From the NCBI GenBank assembly GCA_947484245.1, contig CANKOT010000048.1, positions 1 through 16,157 of the forward strand: DNA of 16,157 bases. Reading direction: 5' to 3'. Shown in pieces: positions 1 through 8,561 of the stretch. A program made the position numbers and the translations under genes. This DNA is from Comamonadaceae bacterium (GTDB taxonomy: Bacteria; Pseudomonadota; Gammaproteobacteria; Burkholderiales; Burkholderiaceae). Every line of letters starts with the position of its first letter. The stretch's first letter is position 1. Below the pieces are notes generated by a model. That model was not told the DNA's origin. It saw only the letters and a program-made list of their open reading frames with translations, and searched no databases.

Positions 1-1
1 A

Positions 2-1018
2 GCCCTTGTGGCTGAAGCGCCAGTGTCTGATGCTGCCGCAGAGGACGCGGCTGAGGCTGCGCCGCTTATTCCAGAAGAGGCTGCTGTTGATGCGCCTGTG
101 GTGGTTGCGCCTAGCATCACCATTAAAAAAATCATGGACGATGGGCACGGCGGTGCTCACGGTGGTGCTTGGAAAATTGCGCTGGCCGACATGATGACCG
201 CCATGATGGCCTTCTTCTTGTTGATGTGGCTTTTGGGTGCCTCCAATGCCGACCAACGCAAAAGCATTGCCGACTATTTCAAGCCCACTTCGCACAGCAA
301 TGTGACCATGGGTAAGTTGGCGGGCTCCGACGGCATGTTGGGCGGTCGCTCAGTCATTGACCCTGATGGTTTTCCTTTTTCTGCCAAGCAAACCAGTGCT
401 TTGAACATGGTTACACCGCGTTCGCAAGGTGGCCCCACAGAAAACGATCCTTCGCCCAATGGCGCAGACAGCAAAGAGTCTGGGCAAGATGGCGATCCAG
501 GCAAAAAGTCTGCCGCCGCCGCCGCAGCAGCCGCAGCTGCTGCTGCAGACGCCGCCAACTTTGAGAAGTTGGAAAAAGAGATCAAAGAGGCCATGGCGAA
601 GAATCCAAGGCTGGACAAACTCAAAGATCAAGTTTCATTTGCCCGCGACAACGATGGCTTGCGCATCGAGATCATCGACAAAGCCGACTTCGCCATGTTT
701 GGCTTGGGTACCACCACCATGACACCCAGAGCCCAGGCCTTGATTGCAGAGGTGTCCAAAACACTGGCGGCCTTGCCCAACAAAGTGGCCATTCGGGGCC
801 ACACCGACAGCGTGCAGTTTGCCAACACCGATGACCGCAACAACTGGTCCTTGTCGGCAGAGCGTGCCGAGGAAACTCGCAAGATCATTGAGAAAAAAGG
901 CATTCCGGGCAATCGATTTGCCAAGATTGAAGGCGTGGCCGATACGGCGCCCTACAACGCCAAGGACCCCAAAGACCCGCGCAACAGGCGGATCAGCATC
1001 ACGGTCATGAACCAATAA
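2..1018 (+). CDS. motB: Flagellar motor stator protein MotB (5' end outside window)
   Basis: This is the stator subunit that anchors the MotA/MotB ion channel to peptidoglycan in the inner membrane. The frame is open to the window edge, so the start is unknown; a GTG at 8 is the first possible start seen here. Numbering from that GTG, an Ala/Glu/Pro-rich N-terminal stretch (1-36) precedes the typical MotB sequence GGAWKIALADMMTAMMAFF. Asp61 corresponds to the ion-carrying Asp, followed by one membrane helix (about 62-78). A linker contains twelve consecutive alanines (169-180). The C-terminal OmpA-like peptidoglycan-binding domain shows RGHTDS (263-268) and SLSAERA (Arg286), and ends in NRRISITVMNQ. 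The N-terminal extension is longer than in E. coli MotB, where the conserved IKK segment lies close to the start. A motA gene would be expected just upstream, outside the window. Confidence 0.93.
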   Translation, partial: ALVAEAPVSDAAAEDAAEAAPLIPEEAAVDAPVVVAPSITIKKIMDDGHGGAHGGAWKIALADMMTAMMAFFLLMWLLGASNADQRKSIADYFKPTSHSNVTMGKLAGSDGMLGGRSVIDPDGFPFSAKQTSALNMVTPRSQGGPTENDPSPNGADSKESGQDGDPGKKSAAAAAAAAAAAADAANFEKLEKEIKEAMAKNPRLDKLKDQVSFARDNDGLRIEIIDKADFAMFGLGTTTMTPRAQALIAEVSKTLAALPNKVAIRGHTDSVQFANTDDRNNWSLSAERAEETRKIIEKKGIPGNRFAKIEGVADTAPYNAKDPKDPRNRRISITVMNQ

Positions 1019-1027
1019 AACCCTCCT

Positions 1028-1055
1028 AAGCAGCTTTTTCAAGCTGCTTTTTTTT
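1028..1055 (+). terminator. Rho-independent terminator after motB
   Basis: A perfect 9-bp stem AAGCAGCTT / AAGCTGCTT (1028-1036 and 1041-1049) with a 4-nt loop is followed directly by a run of T. It starts 10 nt after the motB stop and separates the motility transcript from the catabolic operon that begins about 40 bases later. Confidence 0.9.
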
Positions 1056-1060
1056 GGCCC

Positions 1061-1089
1061 TTGACCCGCTTCCTCAGATTGCCCATAAT
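1061..1089 (+). promoter_or_regulatory. Sigma-70 promoter of the aryl-CoA degradation operon
   Basis: A -35 box TTGACC (1061-1066) and a -10 box CATAAT (1084-1089) are separated by exactly 17 bp, and both are close to consensus. The predicted transcription start is near 1096, leaving a leader of about 60 nt before the ATG at 1157. The boxes lie just after the motB terminator and before the first gene of a seven-gene operon. No other equally good promoter was noticed inside that operon. Confidence 0.7.
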
Positions 1090-1098
1090 CATTTCAAG

Positions 1099-1113
1099 CT
1101 TCAACTATTGAAG
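1099..1113. promoter_or_regulatory. Palindromic candidate operator for the operon's MarR regulator
   Basis: CTTCAA-CTA-TTGAAG is a perfect 6-bp inverted repeat with a 3-bp centre, lying just after the -10 box and at the predicted transcription start. A looser outer pair, TTTC (1092-1095) and GAAA (1116-1119), extends it with a one-base offset. MarR dimers usually bind palindromes of about this size and often repress by covering the -10/+1 region. The assignment to the MarR protein at 4326-4829 is inferred from position and symmetry only. Confidence 0.5.
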
Positions 1114-1156
1114 TCGAAACAATTTGCGGGTCGGGCTCGAAACAAGGAACCACATC

Positions 1157-3547
1157 ATGAACATAGTGTGCTTAGGCGGCGGGCCCGCGGGCTTGTATTT
1201 TGGGTTGCTCATGAAGTTGCGGCACCCCGAACACCACATCAAGGTGTTGGAGCGCAACAAGCCCTACGACACCTTTGGCTGGGGGGTGGTTTTCTCAGAC
1301 GCCACCATGTCGAGGCTGCAAGTGGCCGACCCCATCACAGCATCAGAGATCTTGGGCGCTTTCAACCACTGGGATGACATTGCCGTTCATTTCAAGGGCG
1401 AAACCATGCGCTCAGGAGGCCACGGATTTTGTGGCATTGGTCGCAAGCGCTTGCTCAATATTTTGCAAAAAAGATGCGAAGCTTTGGGCGTTGAGTTGGT
1501 GTTTGAAGCAGAAGTCGACGCCAACGCTGACGTGGCTGCGCAGTACCAAGCCGACTTGGTCATTGCGTGCGATGGCATCAATTCGAAGGTTCGCACACGT
1601 TTTGAAAATACCTATAAACCAGACATCGATGAGCGCCACTGCCGCTTTGTCTGGCTAGGCACGCGCAAGTTGTTTGATGCGTTCACGTTTGCCATTGAGG
1701 AAACCGAACACGGCTGGTTTCAAGCACATGCCTATCAATTTGATGGCGACACCTCCACCTTCATTGTGGAAACGCCAGAACCTGTTTGGAAGGCAGCAGG
1801 GTTTGAGGACATGTCGCAAGAAGAGTCGGTGGCATTTTGTGAAAAGTTGTTTGCCAAATACTTGGACGGCAACCCCCTCATGACCAATGCCAAGCACCTG
1901 CGTGGCTCGGCGCATTGGATCAAATTTCCACGTGTCATTTGCGATCAGTGGGTGCACTGGGACACCACCTCCGATGGCCGCTCTGTGCCTTATGTTTTGA
2001 TGGGGGATGCTGCACACACGGCACACTTTTCCATTGGCTCTGGCACCAAGCTGGCGCTTGAAGATGCCATTGAGTTGGCCGATACCTTCGAACGGGTTGG
2101 ACATGGTGTGAAGGGCATGGCAGAAGTCATGACCGCCTACCAAGCGACGCGCTCGATTGAGGTCTTGAAGATTCAAAATGCAGCGCGCAATTCCACCGAA
2201 TGGTTTGAGAATGTGGCGCGCTATGTCAATTTGCCGCCGCAGCAATTTGCGTATTCATTGCTCACTCGCAGCCAACGCATTTCGCATGAAAACTTGCGAC
2301 TGCGCGATGCTGAGTTTGTAGCAGCTTACGAACGTTTCATGGCCTCGCTGGCAAGCTTTGACGACAGCTCGCGCGCTAAGTCAACGCCGCCCATGTTTTT
2401 GCCATTGCAGGCGCGCAGCATCACTTTGAAAAACCGCGTGATGGTGTCGCCCATGGCCACCTATTCGGCTGTAGACGGTGTGCCTGGCGATTTTCATTTG
2501 ATGCATTACGGCGCGCGCGCTTTGGGCGGTGCCGCCATTGTGTTCACAGAAATGACTTGCGTGACACCCGAAGGCCGCATCACACCCGGCTGCCCAGGTT
2601 TGTGGAATGACGAACAGCAAACTGCATGGGCGCGCATTGTGAGTTTGGTGCACGCCCAGTCTGATGCCAAGATGGCCTTGCAGTTAGGTCATGCCGGTCG
2701 CAAGGGCTCTACGCGCCGCGCATGGGATGGCATTGACATGCCTTTGAGCGATGTGGCCCGAGATGGCAGCAACTGGCCTTTGATGGCACCATCGGCTTTG
2801 CCCTATATGCAAGGTGTGAGCCAAGTGCCGCACCAAATGACGCGTGCTGACATGGACGCAATGTTGGCAGCATTTGTTTCTGCTGCGGAGCGCGGCGCCA
2901 AAGCTGGGTTTGATTGGTTGGAGTTGCACTGCGCGCACGGCTATTTGCTGTCTGGTTTTATTTCCCCACTGACCAATCAGCGTACCGATGAATTTGGGGG
3001 GAGCTTGGAAAATCGACTGCGTTTTCCTTTGGCCGTTTTTGTGGCGCTGCGCAAAGTATGGCCGCAAGACAAGCCGATGTCGGTGCGTATTTCAGCGCAC
3101 GATTGGGTAGAAGGAGGCATCACCATCGATGACGCCATCGAAATTGCCAAACACTTCAAAGCAGCGGGTGTTGATTTTGTTGACTGCTCGTCAGGCCAAG
3201 TGGACAAGCGCGAAAAGCCGGTGTATGGCCGCATGTTTCAAACCCCCTTTGCCGATCGCATTCGCAACGAAGCGGGTGTGCGCACCATTGCCGTTGGGGC
3301 CATTTCGGAAGCAGACCATGTCAACAGCATCATTGCGGCGGGTCGTGCCGACTTGTGCGCAGTGGCGCGGCCACACTTAGCCAACCCCTCCTGGACCATG
3401 CAAGAAGCAGCACGCATTGGCTACACCGATTTGACATGGCACCAGGCTTATGTGTCTGGCAAGCGACAAATGGAAACCAATTTTGAACGCGCCGCTGCAA
3501 TGGTCGCTAGCAGTGCAACACCTGCCGCAGCCAAGGGGGAAAACTGA
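1157..3547 (+). CDS. 2-aminobenzoyl-CoA monooxygenase/reductase-type fusion (also called bifunctional salicylyl-CoA 5-hydroxylase/oxidoreductase)
   Basis: This 796-residue protein has two flavoenzyme domains. The N-terminal half is a PHBH-type FAD monooxygenase: Rossmann GGGPAGL (7-13), DG motif (Asp139-Gly140) and GD motif (Gly283-Asp284, in [20 protein letters not shown]). The C-terminal half, from about 412, is an old yellow enzyme barrel: GHAGRKG (His512, Arg515), HCAHGYLL (His591, His594, Tyr596), [14 protein letters not shown] and VARPHLANP. It has no C-terminal Fe-S cysteine cluster. Such fusions are known from 2-aminobenzoyl-CoA monooxygenase/reductase of Azoarcus evansii, which hydroxylates the ring at C5 and then reduces it with NAD(P)H and O2. 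The start is ATG 1157, with AAGGA 8 nt upstream; an open frame reaching further upstream lacks such a site. The neighbouring RidA gene and CoA ligase favour an anthraniloyl-CoA substrate, but salicylyl-CoA or a related ortho-substituted benzoyl-CoA is possible. Confidence 0.88.
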   Translation: MNIVCLGGGPAGLYFGLLMKLRHPEHHIKVLERNKPYDTFGWGVVFSDATMSRLQVADPITASEILGAFNHWDDIAVHFKGETMRSGGHGFCGIGRKRLLNILQKRCEALGVELVFEAEVDANADVAAQYQADLVIACDGINSKVRTRFENTYKPDIDERHCRFVWLGTRKLFDAFTFAIEETEHGWFQAHAYQFDGDTSTFIVETPEPVWKAAGFEDMSQEESVAFCEKLFAKYLDGNPLMTNAKHLRGSAHWIKFPRVICDQWVHWDTTSDGRSVPYVLMGDAAHTAHFSIGSGTKLALEDAIELADTFERVGHGVKGMAEVMTAYQATRSIEVLKIQNAARNSTEWFENVARYVNLPPQQFAYSLLTRSQRISHENLRLRDAEFVAAYERFMASLASFDDSSRAKSTPPMFLPLQARSITLKNRVMVSPMATYSAVDGVPGDFHLMHYGARALGGAAIVFTEMTCVTPEGRITPGCPGLWNDEQQTAWARIVSLVHAQSDAKMALQLGHAGRKGSTRRAWDGIDMPLSDVARDGSNWPLMAPSALPYMQGVSQVPHQMTRADMDAMLAAFVSAAERGAKAGFDWLELHCAHGYLLSGFISPLTNQRTDEFGGSLENRLRFPLAVFVALRKVWPQDKPMSVRISAHDWVEGGITIDDAIEIAKHFKAAGVDFVDCSSGQVDKREKPVYGRMFQTPFADRIRNEAGVRTIAVGAISEADHVNSIIAAGRADLCAVARPHLANPSWTMQEAARIGYTDLTWHQAYVSGKRQMETNFERAAAMVASSATPAAAKGEN

Positions 3548-4326
3548 TGAGGCATGTCTGGGTCACTGGCGCAGGCCGGGGCATTGGTGCTGCCGTGGCT
3601 TTGGCATTTGCGCGCCAAGGAGCCGCATTAAGTTTGTCTGGTCGAGACATCAAAACGCTGCAAGCACAAGCAGCGCATCTGCAAAGCCTGTGTCCCGATG
3701 TGAAGGTGCACTGCAGTGTCATGGATGTGAGCGACGCGCAATCGGTCGCCGCTGCTTGGCAGTCTAACCATGCGGCGCTGGGTCCTGTAGAAGTGTTGGT
3801 GAACAATGCGGGGCAAGCACAGAGTCAAGCTTTTGCCAAAACAGATTTGGGCTTGTGGCAGCACATGCTCAATGTCAACCTAACAGGCAGCTATTTGTGC
3901 ATCCAGGCAGCATTGCCAGATTTGCTGGCTGCAGGCGCCAGTGGCAAGGCAGCCCGAATTGTCAACATTGCCAGTACAGCTGGCTTGAAGGGCTATGCCT
4001 ATGTGTCTGCATACACAGCAGCCAAGCATGGCGTGATCGGTTTAACTCGCAGTTTGGCCATGGAGTTGGCCAAGAAGGGCGTGACAGTCAACGCAGTTTG
4101 CCCAGGGTTTACCGAAACCGACATTGTGCGAGATTCGATTGCCAACATTGTGGCCAAAACAGGTCAAACAGAACATCAAGCGCGCGAAGCCTTGGTTTTG
4201 CACAACCCTCAAAAGAAAATGATTCAACCAGACGAGGTGGCGCACACCGTGTTGTGGTTGTGCAGCAGTGCTGCAGCTTCAGTGAATGGTCAGTCAATTG
4301 CCGTTGATGGTGGGGAGACGATGTGA
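3547..4326 (+). CDS. SDR-family dehydrogenase (probable 3-hydroxyacyl-CoA dehydrogenase step)
   Basis: This 259-residue classical short-chain dehydrogenase has the cofactor motif TGAGRGIG (7-14), NNAG (86-89) and the catalytic set Ser143, Tyr156 and Lys160 (YTAAK). The segment VNAVCPGFTETD is typical of the family, and the C-terminus SVNGQSIAVDGGETM completes a full-length protein. Its start overlaps the stop of the preceding gene by one base (TGATG), so translation is probably coupled. Within this operon it most likely oxidises a hydroxyl intermediate of the dearomatised CoA thioester, either a ring alcohol or a 3-hydroxyacyl-CoA after ring opening. The exact substrate cannot be read from the sequence. 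Confidence 0.88.
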   Translation: MRHVWVTGAGRGIGAAVALAFARQGAALSLSGRDIKTLQAQAAHLQSLCPDVKVHCSVMDVSDAQSVAAAWQSNHAALGPVEVLVNNAGQAQSQAFAKTDLGLWQHMLNVNLTGSYLCIQAALPDLLAAGASGKAARIVNIASTAGLKGYAYVSAYTAAKHGVIGLTRSLAMELAKKGVTVNAVCPGFTETDIVRDSIANIVAKTGQTEHQAREALVLHNPQKKMIQPDEVAHTVLWLCSSAAASVNGQSIAVDGGETM

Positions 4327-4829
4327 TGCATAGCAGTTCGAGTTCAGAGGTGAATGTGGATCATGAATTTAGAGCCCATGCCGACCACCATGCCTCATTG
4401 AGATTGTGGTTGCGCTTGTTGTCCTGCACCACGCGTGTGGAAGACAAAATAAGACAAAAGTTGCGCGAGTCATTTGACATCACGTTGCCAAGATTTGATT
4501 TGATGGCCCAACTCGAAAGGCATCCTGACGGACTGAGCATGGGCGAGTTGTCCAGACGCATGATGGTGACTGGCGGCAACATTACCAGCATTGTCGATCA
4601 ACTTGAAAAAGAAAAGTTGGTGCTGCGCCAAGTGGGTTTGAATGATCGAAGGTCGTTCACAATCAAGTTGACCCAAGCGGGACGTGCCGCATTTACCGAC
4701 ATGGCCATCGCGCATGAAGAATGGGTGGCTGACTTATTTTCTGGCTTGTCCAACAACCAGCAAAGTCAGTTGTACACCTTGTTGGGTGCCATGAAAAAAA
4801 ATTTACAGAAACAAGAGGAGACATCATGA
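4326..4829 (+). CDS. MarR-family transcriptional regulator
   Basis: This 167-residue protein has a winged helix-turn-helix at about 54-118. [20 protein letters not shown] forms the helix-turn-helix with its recognition helix around 84-97, and [10 protein letters not shown] (Asp107, Arg108, Arg109 in the wing) is the MarR signature. The flanking N- and C-terminal segments are helical and would form the dimer interface. ATG 4326 is chosen because it overlaps the previous stop as TGATG and has GGGGAG at 4312-4317; a GTG one codon upstream is the alternative. Being embedded in a catabolic operon suggests autoregulation and control of the whole set, probably with an aromatic acid or its CoA thioester as inducer, as known for other MarR proteins of aromatic pathways. 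The best operator candidate is the palindrome at 1099-1113. Confidence 0.92.
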   Translation: MHSSSSSEVNVDHEFRAHADHHASLRLWLRLLSCTTRVEDKIRQKLRESFDITLPRFDLMAQLERHPDGLSMGELSRRMMVTGGNITSIVDQLEKEKLVLRQVGLNDRRSFTIKLTQAGRAAFTDMAIAHEEWVADLFSGLSNNQQSQLYTLLGAMKKNLQKQEETS

Positions 4830-5686
4830 GTCAAAAGTACTTACCTGGTCAGCCGCATCAATTGCCTCGCCATAACAACAAGCTTGCCAATTACAAAGCT
4901 GAGCATGTATTGTTTGACGTGAAGGAGGGTGTGGCGACACTCACTTTGAACAGGCCAGAGCGGAAAAATCCATTGTCATTTGAATCGTATGCCGAGATGC
5001 GCGATTTGTTTCGTGCGCTTGCCTATGCCGAAGATGTGCATGCCGTGGTCGTCACCGGTGCAGGCGGAAATTTTTGTTCAGGTGGTGATGTGCATGAAAT
5101 CATTGGGCCTCTCACCAAACTGGATATGCCAGGCTTGCTGGCCTTCACGCGCATGACGGGCGATTTGGTGAAGGCCATGCGTGCGTGCCCGCAACCCATT
5201 GTGTCTGCCATTGATGGCATTTGCGCCGGTGCAGGTGCCTTGCTGGCCTTGGCCTCTGACATGCGTTATGGCACAGCGCGCAGCAAAACCTATTTTCTGT
5301 TCAACAAAGTAGGATTGGCTGGCTGTGACATGGGTGCTTGTGCTTTGTTACCCCGAGTCATTGGTCAGGGCCGAGCTTCTGAGCTGTTGTACACAGGCCG
5401 AGGCTTGCCAGGCGAAGAAGCAGAGCGCTGGGGTTTTTACAACCGAGTGTGCACCCCTGAAAGTGTTTTGTCAGAGGCTCAAGCCATGGCCCACACCTTA
5501 GCAAGCGGCCCTAGCTTTGCCAACGGCATGACCAAGAAAATGTTGCAGCAAGAGTGGAACATGGGGGTGGACGAAGCCATTGAGGCCGAGGCGCAAGCCC
5601 AAGCCATTTGCATGGTCACCAATGATTTTCACAGGGCTTATCACGCCTTTGTGGCCAAGCAAACGCCCGTGTTTCAAGGAGATTGA
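4826..5686 (+). CDS. Crotonase-fold enzyme, possible ring-opening CoA hydrolase
   Basis: This 286-residue member of the enoyl-CoA hydratase/isomerase superfamily has the oxyanion-hole segments NFCSGGD and CAGAGA, and [10 protein letters not shown] near the N-terminus. The two glutamates used by true enoyl-CoA hydratases appear to be missing: by hand alignment, the position of rat Glu144 is Leu139 and that of Glu164 is Lys161. Instead, Asp168 in [10 protein letters not shown] lies close to the catalytic Asp of MenB and BadI (KVG-[SF/SV]-D). BadI hydrolytically opens a 2-ketocyclohexane-carboxyl-CoA ring, so a ring-cleaving role on the dearomatised CoA thioester is attractive here. This is inferred from an alignment made by eye. 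The start ATG overlaps the MarR stop by 4 nt (ATGA), with AAGAGGAG at 4813-4820. Confidence 0.85.
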   Translation: MSQKYLPGQPHQLPRHNNKLANYKAEHVLFDVKEGVATLTLNRPERKNPLSFESYAEMRDLFRALAYAEDVHAVVVTGAGGNFCSGGDVHEIIGPLTKLDMPGLLAFTRMTGDLVKAMRACPQPIVSAIDGICAGAGALLALASDMRYGTARSKTYFLFNKVGLAGCDMGACALLPRVIGQGRASELLYTGRGLPGEEAERWGFYNRVCTPESVLSEAQAMAHTLASGPSFANGMTKKMLQQEWNMGVDEAIEAEAQAQAICMVTNDFHRAYHAFVAKQTPVFQGD

Positions 5687-5688
5687 TC

Positions 5689-6858
5689 ATGAATTCAGCC
5701 TCTCATTTGGCTTGGCCTTTTTTTGACGAGGCGCATCGAGTTTTCAAAACTCAATTGCAAGAGTGGACTTCGAAGCAGTTTGCAGATCAGCATGGTCACG
5801 ATGAATCGCGCGACGCCATTGACCGTGAATGTGTGAGCTTGGTCAAAGCCTTGGGACAAGGCGGTTGGTTAAAGCCTGCCATTGCTGGCACCTTGCACGG
5901 CGGAGCCACTGATGTGATCGACACCCGCACCATCTGTTTGCTGCGCGAGGAGTTGGCCTGGCATCATGGCTTGGCTGATTTTGCATTTGCCATGCAGGGC
6001 TTGGGTTCGGGCGCCATCAGCCTCAAAGGAACACCAGAGCAACAAGCCGCTTATTTGCCGCGCGTGGCCAAGGGAGAGGCGCTGGCTGCCTTTGCCTTGA
6101 GCGAGCCCGATGCGGGCTCTGATGTGGCTGCCATGCAATGCAGCGCAGTTGATACACCCGAAGGCTATCGCTTGAATGGATTGAAGACTTGGATTTCTAA
6201 TGGTGGCATTGCCGATTTTTATGTGGTGTTTGCACGCACTGGGGAGGCACCCGGTGCCAGAGGCATCAGCGCCTTCATTGTGGATGCCAACACCCCAGGT
6301 TTGGAAATTGCCGAGCGCATTGATGTGGTGGCGCCGCACCCATTAGCCACACTTCACTTCAACAACGTATTAGTGCCGCATGCCAAGCGCATTGGTGCGG
6401 CTGGCGAAGGCTTCAAAGTGGCCATGGCCACGCTGGATGTGTTTAGAACCTCTGTGGCTGCTGCATCGCTGGGCTTTGCGCGCAGAGCTTTAGACGAATC
6501 GATTGCGTGGGCCAAGCAGCGCAAGATGTTTGGCGGCACCTTGGCAGATTTTCAGATCACGCAAAGCAAGTTGGCGCAAATGGCCACCTTGCTTGATGCC
6601 GCCACCTTGCTCACTTACAGAGCTGCCTGGCTGCGCGATCAAGGGCAACGCATTACACAAGAAGCGGCCATGGCCAAAATGACCGCCACAGAAAATGCAC
6701 AGCAAATCATCGACATGGCCGTGCAAATGCATGGCGGGATGGGCGTCAAAAAGGGCTGCATTGTGGAGTCTTTGTACCGAGAAATTAGAGCCCTGCGCAT
6801 TTATGAAGGCGCCACAGAAGTACAGCAGTTGATCATTGGCCGTGATTTACTCAAGTGA
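5689..6858 (+). CDS. Acyl-CoA dehydrogenase
   Basis: This 389-residue FAD-dependent acyl-CoA dehydrogenase is of normal length. It shows LSEPDAGSD (137-145) in the substrate/FAD-binding region, [12 protein letters not shown], the dimer-interface helix ending QMHGGMGV and the C-terminal [17 protein letters not shown]. Glu373 in YEG corresponds to the catalytic base of medium-chain acyl-CoA dehydrogenase (Glu376). The start is ATG 5689, with AAGGAG at 5676-5681 and only 2 nt after the previous stop. In the operon it would introduce an alpha,beta double bond into a non-aromatic CoA intermediate and pass electrons to ETF; no etf genes lie in the window. The substrate could be cyclic or, after ring opening, an acyl chain; the sequence does not decide between these. 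Confidence 0.9.
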   Translation: MNSASHLAWPFFDEAHRVFKTQLQEWTSKQFADQHGHDESRDAIDRECVSLVKALGQGGWLKPAIAGTLHGGATDVIDTRTICLLREELAWHHGLADFAFAMQGLGSGAISLKGTPEQQAAYLPRVAKGEALAAFALSEPDAGSDVAAMQCSAVDTPEGYRLNGLKTWISNGGIADFYVVFARTGEAPGARGISAFIVDANTPGLEIAERIDVVAPHPLATLHFNNVLVPHAKRIGAAGEGFKVAMATLDVFRTSVAAASLGFARRALDESIAWAKQRKMFGGTLADFQITQSKLAQMATLLDAATLLTYRAAWLRDQGQRITQEAAMAKMTATENAQQIIDMAVQMHGGMGVKKGCIVESLYREIRALRIYEGATEVQQLIIGRDLLK

Positions 6859-6866
6859 GGATTCAA

Positions 6867-8552
6867 ATGAGTCAAGCATTAGCGCCTTCATCACACACAG
6901 ACACTTTTACGCGCGACCATTTGCCGCCCCTAGATCAGTGGCCCGTGTTTGTCTTCGATCGACCTGAAGTTCAATACCCCGAACAGCTCAATTGTGTTCA
7001 AGCCTTGTTAGACGATCATGTGGCGCAAGGCCATGGCGATCGCATGGCAGTGCGCGGCCAAGATGCCACAGGTCCGATGGGCTGGACTTATGCGCAGCTC
7101 CAAAGCAAGGTGAATCAAATTGCCCATGTGCTAGTGCATGACATGGGTTTGAAATCTGGTGAGCGATTGCTGCTGCGCGGGGGCAATAGCCCCATGATGG
7201 CGGCGTGTTTTTTGGCTGCGTTGAAAGCTGGCTTGGTGGTGGTGCCCACCATGCCTTTGCTGCGAGCCTCAGAACTCAAGCAAATTTTGGACAAGGCGCA
7301 AGTAAAGGCGGCTTTGTGTGACAGGGTGTTGGCAGAAGAATTGACGCACTGCACTGAGCACTCACATGCTCAATTTGCACAATCGCTCAAGCAGGTTTTG
7401 TGGTTTAAAAGCTTGGACGAAGAGGGCATAGAAGCGCGAATGGCCAAGCATGTGAAGGAGTTTGAAGCAGTGGCCACCAGTCGCGATGATGTGTGCTTGA
7501 TTGCCTTTACCAGCGGCACCACAGGCCAGCCCAAAGGCACCATGCATTTTCACCGAGACGTCTTGGCCATGTGTGATTTGTTTCCCAAGCACGTGCTCAA
7601 TATGGGTGCCAATGATGTGGTGTGTGGTACGCCGCCCATTGCATTCACATTTGGCTTGGGCGGTTTGTTGGCTTTTCCCTTGCGCTATGGCGCATGTGCT
7701 GTGCTCCTTGAAAAATACACACCTGAATCATTGCTGCTTGCCATCGGGCAGTATGGTGCAACTCAGTGCTACACCGCACCCACCATGTACCGCCAAATGG
7801 CCATGTTGGTTTCTGAAAAGCCATATGGCTTCAACTTGGAGTCATTGCGTCACACCATATCGGCAGGCGAGGCCTTGCCTGATGCCACGCGCCAGTTGTG
7901 GAAAAAGGCAACGGGCATTGAGATGACCGATGGCATTGGAGGTACTGAGGTGATTCACATCTACATTTCCAGTGCTGGCCAAGAAGTGCGTGCCGGCAGC
8001 ATTGGCAAAGTGGTACCCGGCTATCAGGCACAAATTGTGGACGAAGACATGAAGCCCGTACCCCCTGGCACTTTAGGACGCTTGGCTGTCAGGGGTCCAA
8101 CGGGCTGCCGATATTTGGATGATCCTCGGCAAAAAGAGTATGTCAAAGAGGGCTGGAACCTTCCCGGTGACACATTTGTCATGGACACAGATGGCTATTT
8201 CAGTTATCAGGCGCGCAATGACGACATGATCATTTCTGCTGGCTACAACATTGCAGGGCCTGAAGTAGAAGGCGCGCTGATGCAGCATCCTGCTGTCGCC
8301 GAGTGCGGCGTGGTGGGTGCTGCCGACCTTGAGCGCGGGCAGGTGGTCATGGCCTTTGTTGTTTTAAAAACAGAACACACTGGCACGCCGGCATTGGAAA
8401 AAGAAATTCAAGAGTTTGTGAAACAAACCATTGCACCATTCAAATACCCAAGGCGTGTGGTGTTTTGCGAGACCTTACCGCGCACCGAGACCGGCAAATT
8501 GCAGCGCTTCAAGTTAAGGCAGCAAGCGCCTGCTTTCAATTCAGAAAAATAA
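6867..8552 (+). CDS. Benzoate-CoA ligase family protein (probable 2-aminobenzoate-CoA ligase)
   Basis: This 561-residue ANL-superfamily ligase activates an aromatic acid with ATP and CoA, giving the thioester used by the first gene of the operon. It contains the phosphate loop TSGTTGQPKG (215-224), GIGGTEVIHIYISS as in benzoate-CoA ligases, the hinge region YFSYQARNDDMIISAGYNI and the C-terminal catalytic Lys544 (PRTETGKLQR). ATG 6867 is preceded by TGAGG with a 6-nt spacer; an upstream GTG overlapping the previous stop is less likely. The family resembles AbmG-type 2-aminobenzoate-CoA ligase, and benzoate or salicylate ligase activity cannot be excluded. It is the entry enzyme of the pathway although it sits late in the operon. 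No dedicated transporter is encoded nearby. Confidence 0.87.
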   Translation: MSQALAPSSHTDTFTRDHLPPLDQWPVFVFDRPEVQYPEQLNCVQALLDDHVAQGHGDRMAVRGQDATGPMGWTYAQLQSKVNQIAHVLVHDMGLKSGERLLLRGGNSPMMAACFLAALKAGLVVVPTMPLLRASELKQILDKAQVKAALCDRVLAEELTHCTEHSHAQFAQSLKQVLWFKSLDEEGIEARMAKHVKEFEAVATSRDDVCLIAFTSGTTGQPKGTMHFHRDVLAMCDLFPKHVLNMGANDVVCGTPPIAFTFGLGGLLAFPLRYGACAVLLEKYTPESLLLAIGQYGATQCYTAPTMYRQMAMLVSEKPYGFNLESLRHTISAGEALPDATRQLWKKATGIEMTDGIGGTEVIHIYISSAGQEVRAGSIGKVVPGYQAQIVDEDMKPVPPGTLGRLAVRGPTGCRYLDDPRQKEYVKEGWNLPGDTFVMDTDGYFSYQARNDDMIISAGYNIAGPEVEGALMQHPAVAECGVVGAADLERGQVVMAFVVLKTEHTGTPALEKEIQEFVKQTIAPFKYPRRVVFCETLPRTETGKLQRFKLRQQAPAFNSEK

Positions 8553-8561
8553 GGAGCAGAA

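Noticed and set aside
1655..2245. Open frame of about 196 codons on the - strand inside the monooxygenase domain
   Set aside because: It is the shadow of a strongly conserved flavoprotein sequence and has no family resemblance of its own.
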